From the NCBI GenBank assembly GCA_002840565.1, contig PHBK01000013.1, positions 46,405 to 110,404 on the forward strand: a stretch of 64,000 nt of DNA, in the 5' to 3' direction. Positions 26,292-33,945 of this stretch are shown here, piece after piece. The number at the start of each line of letters is the position of its first letter. Position 1 is the first letter of the stretch. The translations under genes and the position numbers were made by a program. The DNA comes from Deltaproteobacteria bacterium HGW-Deltaproteobacteria-12. Lineage in GTDB: Bacteria > Desulfobacterota > Syntrophia > Syntrophales > Smithellaceae. The notes under the pieces are model-generated. The model saw only the letters and a program-made list of their open reading frames with translations. It was not told the origin of the DNA and made no database searches.

Positions 26292-27449
26292 CTACCAGGA
26301 TGCGGTAATGGACGTACCCTTACCTAATTTTGTGCGTATCCTCAGGATACCTCCGGTAAGTTCCGCCCGCTCCCGCATGCTCATCAGCCCCAATCCCTCA
26401 AGAACTGAAATATCATAGTTACTGGCAACGTTTTTCAGATCAAACCCCTTGCCATTATCCTCGATTGTCAGTTGAATCTTGTTTTTTACTTTTTTAAGGG
26501 ACACGCACACATGATCGGCAGAACTGTGTTTTGCGGCGTTGTTGAGCGCCTCCTGGAGAATCCGGTAAATGATTATTTTCAGGCGTTCCGGAATATCCTC
26601 CTCTTTAAGCTGAATATCCTGCTCCACGTGCATTCCGGAATAGACCGCCTGAAGTTCCCGACAAAACCATGAAATAGTCGCCAGAATACCTAGATCATCA
26701 AGAATGGACGGGCGAAGGTCCATCATGATTCTACGCACCTCATCAATAGTCTGTTTCAATAAATTTACGCCTGTTTCCAGCAGCACAACTGCTTTTGATA
26801 TATCCTGTTTTCCAATGAGGTGCTGATAAGTAGTCTCCATACTGAATTTAATCGCCGTTAGATACTGTCCGATGCTGTCGTGGAGTTCGCGGGAAATGTG
26901 TTTTCTTTGTCGTTCCTCGACATTAATGAGCTGGGCAGACAGCGCGTGCAGCTGTTTCTCCGATGTCTGGAGTTTTTGCTGGGCCATCTTGCGCTCAGTG
27001 ATATCTTCCATATGAGTTATAACGGAATCCGGCGGCATGTAAGTGAAAGTAAATATGATAATTTTTTCGGTTTGCCGTGTAAACATACGGTAGGGAGTCT
27101 CTTGTTTGATCAGGTAATGTTCCTTGAAGCAGGTGTTCAAATTCTCCTGTATGTCAGGTCTATCTTCATAGATAATACTTGCCGGTTTATCCAGAAAATT
27201 GCCGATCAATCCATCTGTGAAATCTTCCATTGTAATATTGTAGTCGGCAACAATAAAATCATTGCCCTTTCTTTGCCAGGTAATGGTTGGAATGTGCGTG
27301 TGTCGGAATTGGATTTTCAGACGCTCCTTGCTGGCCTGAATCATCTCTTCCATCTGCTTGAGCTTTATTTCATTGCTTTCCAGTTCAGCAATTCTCTTGC
27401 GCAAAACAGTTATATCATCAGTCATTTCCGGATCTATCTTCTCGTTCAC
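26292..27449 (-). CDS. PAS-containing NarX-type histidine kinase
   Basis: The 385-residue protein has an N-terminal coiled coil, a PAS-like domain (about 40-150), a second coiled coil, a HisKA_3 box with the phospho-accepting His in ISRELHDSIGQYL, and a HATPase domain (EALNNAAKHSSA, IEDNGKGFD, GLGLMSMRERA). No membrane segment is present, so it senses a cytoplasmic signal. The start is a GTG at 27449 with GGAG upstream. It pairs with the LuxR-type regulator encoded convergently. Confidence 0.9.
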   Translation of the reverse strand: MNEKIDPEMTDDITVLRKRIAELESNEIKLKQMEEMIQASKERLKIQFRHTHIPTITWQRKGNDFIVADYNITMEDFTDGLIGNFLDKPASIIYEDRPDIQENLNTCFKEHYLIKQETPYRMFTRQTEKIIIFTFTYMPPDSVITHMEDITERKMAQQKLQTSEKQLHALSAQLINVEERQRKHISRELHDSIGQYLTAIKFSMETTYQHLIGKQDISKAVVLLETGVNLLKQTIDEVRRIMMDLRPSILDDLGILATISWFCRELQAVYSGMHVEQDIQLKEEDIPERLKIIIYRILQEALNNAAKHSSADHVCVSLKKVKNKIQLTIEDNGKGFDLKNVASNYDISVLEGLGLMSMRERAELTGGILRIRTKLGKGTSITASW

Positions 27450-28083
27450 CCGAACATCTCCATGTCTTAAAAATGTTTTATATTGAAGGACCTGTTATTT
27501 AGCATCTCTGCAAACAAAAAAAGGAGTATATGACCCACAAGAAAAGGTTTGGCAATTCTTTTTCGTTCGATTACCATCTGGTTGTTTGGAACGTTACTAT
27601 TTTTCGAACAGTATCAATCCGTTCTGGTGTATTATAGTTTTTAACGCTTTGCAGATAACGTTCTTGTCAATAGATTAAGGAATTGGGGAACATTCAGGAT
27701 TACCATTCGAAGAACAAAACCGCTGCGTGTCAGCCATCCCAGCGCCTTTTTTACAGCATCAAGATAAACCAATCCCTGTAAATCAGCAAGTATTTATTTT
27801 AAAACTTCCTGACATCCATATCTGATTTTGCACCAAAAATTAAAGAGGATCAGTTCATAGTTCCTTATGCCATTAAGGTTTGAATTAATAAATGGTCAAT
27901 CCTTGATAATGAGACTTAAAGAACTCGCGAAAGCAAATGGCGAATAATTAAAAACAATCGAACAACTTGTCGCTTGAGCCGATCGCAAACGCGGCTCCGT
28001 TGGATGTTCGAAGAGCAAGCATCAACATCTGCATTTAAAAAGTTATTTAGCAGTAGGTGAAATGCCCAGAATCAAGTGACCAG

Positions 28084-28110
28084 GGCGGGCGTAAAGTTCC
28101 GCCTTTTTTT
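28084..28110 (+). terminator. Terminator-like hairpin
   Basis: GGCGG (28084-28088) and CCGCC (28099-28103) flank a 10-base loop and are followed by seven T. No rightward gene ends nearby, so its role is unclear. Confidence 0.5.
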
Positions 28111-28159
28111 GTTTGCGCCCGGCAAGGGGAAGAGTTAGCCGAAGGCCTAAGGAACGCTC

Positions 28160-28208
28160 ATTCAGCTCAAGGTGGTTTGAAGCTCGCTGCGGTGAGAGTC
28201 GTCAACCG
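28160..28208 (+). repeat. Short dispersed repeat, copy B
   Basis: It matches copy A at 17302-17351 over about 50 bases, with the shared core GGTTTGAAGCTCGCT and the end GTCAACCG. It lies just beyond the decayed RND pump gene. Confidence 0.6.
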
Positions 28209-28275
28209 ACGTCTATATTTTCAAAAGCTGAAGACTAATCTTACTTTGCATATCAGTCATAACAAAATACTTATT

Positions 28276-28821
28276 TTAATGCGCTACGGTGCCGGGTTTC
28301 ACTCTCTCTGCCGGGTGATCTTTTTGGGCCTGATGATCATAAGCCAAAAGCATGTACATTGCCGGAACGACAAAAAGCGTAAATATTGTGCCGATGGAAA
28401 TGCCGGTGGTAATAACCAAACCCATATTGTAGCGGCCCGCGGCGCCGGCGCCGGAGGCAAAAACCAGAGGCAGCACGCCCAGCACCATTGCTGCAGTAGT
28501 CATGAGTATTGGTCGCAGGCGAACGGCGGCGGCCTGCTCAATGGCTTCGCGCTTGCTTTTGCCCTCTTTTTGCAGGTCATTGGCAAACTGCACTATTAGA
28601 ATGCCATGCTTACTGATAAGACCAATGAGCGTTATCAGGCCCACCTGGGTATAGATGTTTAAACTGGCATCGCCGATGCCGAGACTGATGAAAATGAGTG
28701 CGCCGCAAATGGACATGGGCACACTGATCAAAACAATGACCGGATCGCGAAAACTTTCAAACAATGCGGCCAACACAAGAAAGATAATAATCATGGCAAA
28801 AACGATGGAAATCATTAACAT
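28276..28821 (-). pseudogene. C-terminal fragment of an RND efflux pump (AcrB/MexF-like)
   Basis: About 181 codons encode the last membrane bundle of an RND transporter: FLVLAALFESFRDPVIVL, GLITLIGLISKHGILIVQF, KREAIEQAAAVRLRPILMTT and a final hydrophobic GTIFTLFVVPAMYML. A full protein has about 1030 residues, so more than 80 percent is missing. The reading frame continues a few codons upstream to about 28857 without recognisable pump sequence. It cannot form a pump and is a degraded gene. Confidence 0.85.
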
Positions 28822-28886
28822 CGAATTGCCATTTGGAGATGTTTGAGGTATAAAAAAAGTACCTTGAGTATAAGGAGGATATTTCT

Positions 28887-29006
28887 ATGCATTACATAAC
28901 TATAAGAATCCTCCTTGTCGCACTTGTGCTTGTTCTGAGCCAACCTGTCACATTACAGGCAGCCGCGCGTTTAAAGTATTTCATTTGGGAGGTTTGCAAT
29001 GAGTGA
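28887..29006 (+). CDS. Possible 39-residue exported peptide
   Basis: AAGGAGG (28872-28878) is well spaced for an ATG at 28887 that opens a 39-codon frame. It encodes a basic start, a hydrophobic core (ILLVALVLVLSQPV) and LQAAA, which looks like a signal peptide, then a short tail. The stop overlaps the ATG of the next gene by eight bases, which would couple translation. It may be a leader, a small secreted peptide, or the remnant of a lost exported protein. Confidence 0.4.
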   Translation: MHYITIRILLVALVLVLSQPVTLQAAARLKYFIWEVCNE

Positions 29007-29889
29007 ACGTAGATCTTATCGCTCCTGTGTTAGTTACATCGATAAAAGCAGGGAATATTACGCTGCACATGGATATAAACAGCCGTATACCTGGGCATAC
29101 CACAAGAGCGCACCTTTCTCGCCATTAAAGAAACCTTTATCAGCGTGCCGGATAGGTTTGATAACGACGGCTTCGGATGTCGACGTCGGGCCGGGCATAG
29201 AAGGCCTGATGAAAAAAAGAGATGTTTATGCATTGACATCCGATCCCGCCCCCGCTCGCTTGTTTACCTCGCATCTCTTTTGGGATAAAGATGCAACGCA
29301 TACCGATGACCTCGAGAGTTTTTTACCTTTGAAGCGACTCTCGGAATTCGCAGCTACCGGCCGCATCGGATTCGCATCAAAGAGGTTCTATGGTGTACCT
29401 ACCGAATACAGCCAGGGCCGGACTAGACTCAAAGATGCCCCTAAAATCCTGGAGTGGATTTTGGAAGACGGCGTGGATGCAGTGCTTCTGACGGCCCTTT
29501 GACCTGTCTGTCACCAGACCGTGTGTCTGGTTAGCCGTCACCTGGAAGAAAACGGAATACCTACCGTTGTCATGGGTTCAGCACGCGATGTTGTTGAGGA
29601 ATGCGGTGTTGCTCGTTTTCTGTTCACTGATTTTCCTTTGGGAAACCCCTGCGGCAAACCATGGGATGCCCGGATGCAAGGTTCAATCGTCGATATGGCG
29701 CTTGATCTGCTCGAACATGCCTGGGCGCCGCGTACAACTGTCCAAACTCCTTTCCAGTGGCTTGATGAAGACTGGCGGAAGAATTTTATGCGTGTTGATG
29801 AAAGCAACCGGGAAGCTCTGGCTCGAGCGGGGGAGGAACGGCGCCAATTGCAGGCTCGGAAAACAGAAAGGGGCAAAGGACAATCATAG
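28999..29889 (+). CDS. GrdB-related selenoprotein (UGA read as selenocysteine)
   Basis: Two adjacent same-frame open frames are separated only by TGA at 29500-29502. Read through, they give one 296-residue protein of the glycine/sarcosine/betaine reductase component B-related family. The joint reads LLTALUPVCHQTVCLV, with Sec at 168 and Cys at 171. Known Cys relatives carry CPVCHQT at this point (from memory). Homology continues across it: RHLEENGIPTVV, GSARDVVEECGVARF, FTDFPLGNPCGKPWD. A stem-loop follows the UGA. GGGAGG precedes the ATG. The Sec-x-x-Cys pair suggests a thiol/selenol redox role; these stand-alone proteobacterial relatives have no assigned substrate, and no grdA/C/D genes are nearby. 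Confidence 0.85.
29500..29530 (+). promoter_or_regulatory. Selenocysteine UGA with candidate SECIS stem-loop
   Basis: UGA is 29500-29502. CCAGAC (29514-29519) pairs perfectly with GTCTGG (29525-29530) around the loop CGTGT. The loop starts 18 bases after the UGA, within the distance bacterial SelB requires. The fold is seen; SelB binding is inference. Confidence 0.65.
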
Positions 29890-30281
29890 GAAAACTGTCC
29901 CTAATAAAAACGGGCTTTTTGGTGGTTAAGTTTATGTCTTCAAATAGGTTTAGACAAAAAACGTATGGAACTGAACTTACTTGCCTCCCCAATAATTGTG
30001 CTACAGGTTAGTTTATAGTTCAGCCATTGTTAATATTCAGCTCATATATGCTTTCGGTGCCGGAGTCATACAAGGAAGTGAACTGTGTGGCCTCACTATG
30101 CGGATAACAGGATTTCTTTCCGGAATCATCAACATTACGACTTATTAAAAACATTCATTTGCCGGTGCAAGAAACGAGTGTTTTTTATTCCATGCTGCCT
30201 GCGAAACAAATCATCAATCTTTATGGATATGCGGCTTTCAACCCGTAATAAATGCTGTCCCTCTGGTTAATCCTTCGGGTT
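29890..30281. other. Intergenic region
   Basis: This 392-base gap lies between the GrdB-related gene and the convergent zinc-ribbon gene. A rightward 61-codon frame at 30085-30270 is Cys- and aromatic-rich by chance composition and lacks a ribosome binding site. No terminator, repeat or RNA gene was recognised. Confidence 0.5.
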
Positions 30282-30734
30282 TCAGTCTTCATTTATATTC
30301 ATCGCCATCAATTTTACGGAATCATTAAACAGCATAAAGATGCTTTTATCCGAAACTGTTTTCTCGACAAACCCTACGCCGAATACCGGATGATTGATCA
30401 CATCATTGACCTTGTAGGTTGCTTTTATTGAATAACTCTTCAGGGGGGTTGCCGGCGCCATATTGCTGATTTTGAGACCCCATTGCACCGGCGCATCGTT
30501 GACCGTTACCTTTGCCGTAACAGGCTTTTTAGTCCGGACAGCACCGGGTGTGCGAATAGCGGCAGTCTTTTTTACGGCCGGCATTGTGCCCCGATATTTA
30601 TGTTCAGCGCCGCAGGTTTTACATTTTACGCGGTTTACCACATCAGCCACTTTGAACAATATCACATGAGACAGAACTAACTTACATTTCAGACAATAAG
30701 CATCAATATTTTCACCGACAGCATTCACAATCAT
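30282..30734 (-). CDS. Zinc-ribbon protein with a C-terminal beta-barrel-like domain
   Basis: The 150-residue protein has an N-terminal four-Cys zinc ribbon (YCLKCK and VKCKTCGAEHKY), a basic Ala/Pro/Thr linker and a C-terminal SH3-like part (YKVNDVINHPVFGVGFVEKTV) resembling the small RNA-polymerase-binding or CarD-like folds. I do not recognise the family by name. AGGAG abuts the ATG at 30734 and suits the GTG two codons later (30728) better. A nucleic-acid-binding or transcription role is inference from the ribbon, the basic linker and the RNA-binding neighbour. Confidence 0.6.
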   Translation of the reverse strand: MIVNAVGENIDAYCLKCKLVLSHVILFKVADVVNRVKCKTCGAEHKYRGTMPAVKKTAAIRTPGAVRTKKPVTAKVTVNDAPVQWGLKISNMAPATPLKSYSIKATYKVNDVINHPVFGVGFVEKTVSDKSIFMLFNDSVKLMAMNINED

Positions 30735-30758
30735 CTCCTTATAGATAAGTAAAAACTG

Positions 30759-30786
30759 AAGAGCAGAAGGCCAGCCTTCTGCTCTT
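30759..30786 (-). terminator. Rho-independent terminator of the RRM gene
   Basis: A perfect 12-bp stem (30759-30770 with 30775-30786) has a four-base loop and, on the minus strand, is followed by CAGTTTTTA. It lies between the RRM gene and the zinc-ribbon gene. Confidence 0.8.
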
Positions 30787-30809
30787 GATAATGTTTCTTT
30801 TAGATAATC

Positions 30810-31136
30810 TTAATATCTCCCGCCGCCGCTTCTGGGTCCTCTGTTGAATCCTCCACCGCCTCTATTACCGCCGCCGGTGCCAAAATCTTTCTTGGGCCTT
30901 GCTTCATTGACAGTAATTGCCTTACCATCAAGCATTCCACCATGGAACATTTTTATCGCCTCAGCAGCGCCTTCTTCCGTTTTCATTTCGACAAAGCCGA
31001 AACCTTTGGATTGACCTGTAAACTTGTCTTTAATGATTGATGAGGATGCAATTTCTCCTGCTTCAGAAAAGTTAGATTGAAGATCATCATCCGTGATCTT
31101 ATAAGACAGGTTGCCGACATACAAATTTTTGTTCAT
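30810..31136 (-). CDS. RRM-type RNA-binding protein
   Basis: This 108-residue protein is one RNA recognition motif with RNP2 (LYVGNLS) and RNP1 (KGFGFVEM), followed by a Gly/Arg-rich tail (GGGNRGGGGFNRG). Such single-RRM proteins occur in cyanobacteria and many Deltaproteobacteria and are often cold- or stress-regulated RNA chaperones. AAAGGGAAT precedes the ATG. A structured leader lies upstream, and a strong terminator downstream makes it monocistronic. Confidence 0.93.
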   Translation of the reverse strand: MNKNLYVGNLSYKITDDDLQSNFSEAGEIASSSIIKDKFTGQSKGFGFVEMKTEEGAAEAIKMFHGGMLDGKAITVNEARPKKDFGTGGGNRGGGGFNRGPRSGGGRY

Positions 31137-31716
31137 GTTAATTCCCTTTCTTGTTCATTACTTCTTATTCCTTCATTCCCTGCTGGGGTCTCACAAAGCA
31201 TCATAATCACTCAGTATGTTTCCCGGTTGAGAAGGAAGGAAAAAGTGAGGGGCTTGCATGCCTTACCTTTTAAGCTTTTTTAAAAAGCTCGTTGCCGCTT
31301 AAAGCGAAAAACCACCCTGCTCTCCGAAGCTTTGGTGGTTGTGTCTTGTCTATTAGGAAAGGTTTAACTAAGAAAGGTTCAACATTTGACAATATAAACA
31401 CAATTGATTTTGCTCTATATATTAATCTGTCACATTAATGATCGATAGTCAAGAGACATTTACAACTGCTCAGCTATTGCCCCTCCAATAGCAGGTGCGC
31501 CGTGCGTTACATCTTTCCAAGGGTAAAGTTCTGTTTTATTATTCGTGCGCAAGAGGACTTATAGATGAAACAGGCAGAATCAAGGGCCGGGGTTGGTGTG
31601 GGAATACCTGTTTATCTATGAAAAGTGGGGATAGAACGGGGACAATGTGCAGCGTGATAGAAGAAAAAGCAAAAGGCTTACGATCTGGAAAACAGCGTAA
31701 GCCTTTAATTTTATTA
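31137..31716. other. Leader and spacer upstream of the RRM gene
   Basis: On the minus strand, as the RRM leader would be transcribed, the 580-base stretch contains a hairpin AACCACC/GGTGGTT followed by a short T-run (about 31306-31336) and a palindrome around AGCTTTTTT (about 31273-31288). This could be a regulatory leader. Bases 31251-31281 resemble the right end of the MITE-like element at 56029-56191. No gene was recognised; a rightward frame at 31495-31770 is antisense to tRNA-Leu. Confidence 0.4.
31672..31706 (-). terminator. Terminator downstream of tRNA-Leu
   Basis: On the minus strand AAAGGCTTACG and CGTAAGCCTTT (31696-31706 and 31672-31682) form an 11-bp stem, followed by TGCTTTTT. 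It follows the tRNA's CCA end by ten bases. Confidence 0.8.
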
Positions 31717-31803
31717 TGGTGCCGGAGGTCGGAATCGAACCGACATGCCCTTGCGAACGGGGGATTTTGAGTCCCCTGCGTCTACCAGTTTCACCACTCC
31801 GGC
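31717..31803 (-). tRNA. tRNA-Leu (anticodon CAA)
   Basis: The minus strand reads GCCGGAG at the 5' end, the D-loop AACTGGTAGACGC, an anticodon stem GGGGA/TCCCC around CTCAAAA (anticodon CAA), a long variable arm, GGTTCGATTCC in the T-arm, and CTCCGGCACCA at the 3' end with CCA encoded. It is 87 bases long, a class II tRNA that reads UUG. Confidence 0.97.
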
Positions 31804-31908
31804 ATGGGCAGCGATTATATAGACGGGGTTCGAAAAGTCAAGCTAAAATCTGTTGACAACCGATAAACGCGCATGTTAAAGGGGCTGCACATTTCGTCAA
31901 GTCTTATT

Positions 31909-31984
31909 GGGGGTGTAGCTCAGCTGGGAGAGCGCTTGAATGGCATTCAAGAGGCCAGCAGTTCGATCCTGCTCATCTCCACCA
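31909..31984 (+). tRNA. tRNA-Ala (anticodon GGC)
   Basis: GGGGGTG pairs with CATCTCC in the acceptor stem with two G-U pairs. AGCTCAGCTGGGAGAGC forms the D-arm. CTTGA/TCAAG encloses ATGGCAT (anticodon GGC). CAGTTCGATCCTG is the T-arm, and ACCA ends the 76-base gene. Confidence 0.97.
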
Positions 31985-31989
31985 GAATG

Positions 31990-32024
31990 AAGGGTTTCAG
32001 GATTTTCCTGAAACCCTTTTTTTT
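31990..32024 (+). terminator. Terminator downstream of tRNA-Ala
   Basis: AAGGGTTTCAGG (31990-32001) and CCTGAAACCCTT (32007-32018) form a 12-bp stem with an ATTTT loop and a T-run to 32024. Confidence 0.9.
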
Positions 32025-32133
32025 ATATGCATCAATATTGTGTGGACAAAGCCAGACATTATGCGCTAGAAAATAACATAAAATAGTACCTACATAATAG
32101 TTTTTCCCAAGCAAATTTCAGGGAGGTGAAGCA

Positions 32134-33159
32134 ATGTGGGATGCTGCAAAGTGTGATTTATGCGGTGATTGTCTGGTCAAGTGCCGGTATGTCGATTACG
32201 ATAAGGAAAAGGCGGCGCGTGAAATAAAACTGCTTATGGAGGGGAAAGCGGCGGACATTCTGGACAGGTGCATTACCTGTAATGCATGTTTTCAGTATTG
32301 CCCCACCGGGGCGGATCCGGCTGATCTTATCTACAAAATGATCGAGAAGATCGGAACCGGTTCTCTCGTGACAACTTTTAAACCTTTTATTGATTCGGTG
32401 ACCAGGGCGTTTGAAGAAGCTAGCGACGGCGGTCAGGTGATTGCCGGAGATCCGGACAAGCCCGTCCTTTCTTTCGATTCCTTCGTATTTAAGCAGTTTC
32501 CGGAAGGTACGCTGGACAGCAGGATGTTCAGAGGCATGACTGTAGTCCGGGGAAAAAGATATGCTTCGCTGGTCGGCATGGGTCATATGGGCGGAGCGAG
32601 TCTGGCCGAAAGATACGGTCAAAAGGTTATCGAAGGGTTTGCTCACTTCGGCAAAGACGTCGTCTACATTCATAATGAAGGATATGTTCTGGCGCACGTC
32701 AAAGCCAAAGAGCTTGGTATTAATGTGCCATACAAATATATGCACCTGTTTGAATATATGCGCGACTACCTCCGAAGCAATAAAAATGATATTACCCTGC
32801 TGAACAAAAAAATTGCCTACCAGCCGAATTGCGCCGTCAGGTGGATACCCGAACAGAACATCTGGCTCGATGAGATATTGGAGCTTATCGGAGTCGAGCG
32901 CGTTTCCAGAAAATATGAGGGCCTGAACGCCCTGTGCTGCGGGGGCCCGGCTCTGGCTGTCAACAAAGATCTGGGACTGAACATGCAGAAAGAAAACATC
33001 AAAGACGCGCTCGATAACAATGCGGAGGCCATGATCATAATCTGTCCCATGTGCGATGCCATGATGCGCGATCAGATATCAAAGGCCGGGTTGCCGAAAA
33101 TATTTATAACCGATCTTTGCCGCATGGCTCTGGGTGAGATATCATGGCCGGCAAACTGA
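32134..33159 (+). CDS. HdrD-like (Fe-S)-binding oxidoreductase with CCG domain
   Basis: The 341-residue protein has two N-terminal 4Fe-4S motifs (CDLCGDCLVKC and CITCNACFQYCP), typical of heterodisulfide reductase C/D-like proteins. One C-terminal CCG-type site follows: Cys in QPNCAVRW, CCGGP about 37 residues later, and CPMC. In HdrB/HdrD two such CCG motifs hold a cubane pair; here one is seen. It likely passes electrons to a thiol/disulfide partner. GGGAGGTG precedes the ATG. The seleno-glutaredoxin fusion starts 31 bases downstream, a natural candidate partner. Confidence 0.85.
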   Translation: MWDAAKCDLCGDCLVKCRYVDYDKEKAAREIKLLMEGKAADILDRCITCNACFQYCPTGADPADLIYKMIEKIGTGSLVTTFKPFIDSVTRAFEEASDGGQVIAGDPDKPVLSFDSFVFKQFPEGTLDSRMFRGMTVVRGKRYASLVGMGHMGGASLAERYGQKVIEGFAHFGKDVVYIHNEGYVLAHVKAKELGINVPYKYMHLFEYMRDYLRSNKNDITLLNKKIAYQPNCAVRWIPEQNIWLDEILELIGVERVSRKYEGLNALCCGGPALAVNKDLGLNMQKENIKDALDNNAEAMIIICPMCDAMMRDQISKAGLPKIFITDLCRMALGEISWPAN

Positions 33160-33190
33160 AGTGTCTATGTTTATTAATTGGAGGTGAATA

Positions 33191-33892
33191 ATGACAATGA
33201 AAATATCGCTACGGGAAGCTGGAGATCGCGCTGCTGAACTCATGCAGAAGGGTTATCATTGAGGGCCGGCTGTCCTGCAAGTTATGTGGGAAGCCTTCGG
33301 CATTGAAAATGAGGATATTCTGTGGAGTTGCATTGCCTTCAACGGCGGCATAGCCGGTCATCAGACGGCCCCCTGCGGTGCAGTATCAGCGGCAACGGTT
33401 TGCACAGGTCTGCTTCACCGGTGGCCTTTGGCGGACAAGAAAAGAGCCAACCAGGAGAGGCTGGAAGCGCGTCAGGATGCCAGTCAACTTGTCAGAAGTT
33501 TCTTAGAGAAGTTCGGCAATATTACCTGCAGCGGCCTTGTTAATCTCGATTTTTCCCAGCCGGCAGTTTACCGCCAGTTTCAGGAATCCGGAATCTGGAA
33601 GGATAAATGTAATAAGTATGTTGAGTTCGTCATAGAGAAACTTTACGAATTCCATGATAAAAGAAGTGCCAGGCGGCCACCGCTAAAAGTTCTATTGTAC
33701 ACTAAGCCTGGTTGTCCGTTTTGCGCTCAGGCCAGGCTGGACCTCGAAGAGCGCGGAGTTTCTTACGAAGAAATTACGATCGATGGTAATCCCGAGGCTC
33801 TGAAAGAGGTAATGAAACTGTCCAACGGCGAAGGTATAGTGCCGATTTTGGTTATGGGGGAAGATGTTAAAGTAGGGTTCGGAGGCGGCTGA
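33191..33892 (+). CDS. Selenoprotein: C_GCAxxG_C_C family domain fused to glutaredoxin
   Basis: An ATG at 33191 with GGAGGTG upstream opens a frame that meets TGA at 33260-33262 after 23 codons and then continues in the same frame to 33892. Read through, the protein has 233 residues. Residues 1-160 fit the C_GCAxxG_C_C redox family: Sec24 replaces its first Cys (GYHUGPAVLQ), then PCGAVSA (Cys62), ITCSG (Cys113) and KDKCNKY (Cys140). Residues 164-233 are a glutaredoxin-like domain with CPFC (175-178) and the cis-Pro loop GIVPIL. A stem-loop follows the UGA. Co-transcription with the HdrD-like gene suggests a dedicated selenol/thiol relay (inference). Confidence 0.85.
33260..33301 (+). promoter_or_regulatory. 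Selenocysteine UGA with candidate SECIS stem-loop
   Basis: UGA is 33260-33262. A bulged stem starts at 33265-33271 (pairing with 33292-33294 and 33298-33301). An inner stem 33273-33279 pairs with 33285-33291, including two G-U pairs, around the loop AGTTA (33280-33284). The loop begins 18 bases after the UGA, exactly as in the selenoprotein gene at 28999. Confidence 0.6.
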
Positions 33893-33902
33893 ACAGTGTA
33901 GA

Positions 33903-33921
33903 ATGCGACAGTTTGTCGCAT
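33903..33921. terminator. Small perfect hairpin between convergent genes
   Basis: ATGCGACA and TGTCGCAT form an 8-bp stem with a GTT loop, 10 bases after the seleno-glutaredoxin stop. No T-run follows on either strand, so terminator function is uncertain. Confidence 0.4.
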
Positions 33922-33945
33922 ATTATGAGGAGAAGGTTTTATTAA

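Larger units (their letters stand above)
27450..28275. other. Long intergenic stretch without intact genes
   Basis: This 826-base gap contains a terminator-like hairpin (28084-28110) and the second copy of a dispersed repeat (28160-28208). A 35-codon frame starting at 27530 has AAGGAG, but only three bases from its ATG, and resembles nothing known. The fragment MRLKELAKANGE at 27909 runs at once into stops. No RNA gene was recognised. Confidence 0.55.

Noticed and set aside
27530-27637. 35-codon frame after AAGGAG
   Set aside because: The ribosome binding site is only three bases from the ATG and the peptide resembles nothing known.
31231-31340. c-di-GMP or other known riboswitch in the RRM leader
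   Set aside because: Some segments are reminiscent, but the conserved core bases of known classes are not present.
33284-33892. Seleno-glutaredoxin gene starting at 33284
   Set aside because: This start lies inside the conserved C_GCAxxG_C_C domain, lacks a ribosome binding site and drops the first conserved redox position; read-through from 33191 fits better.
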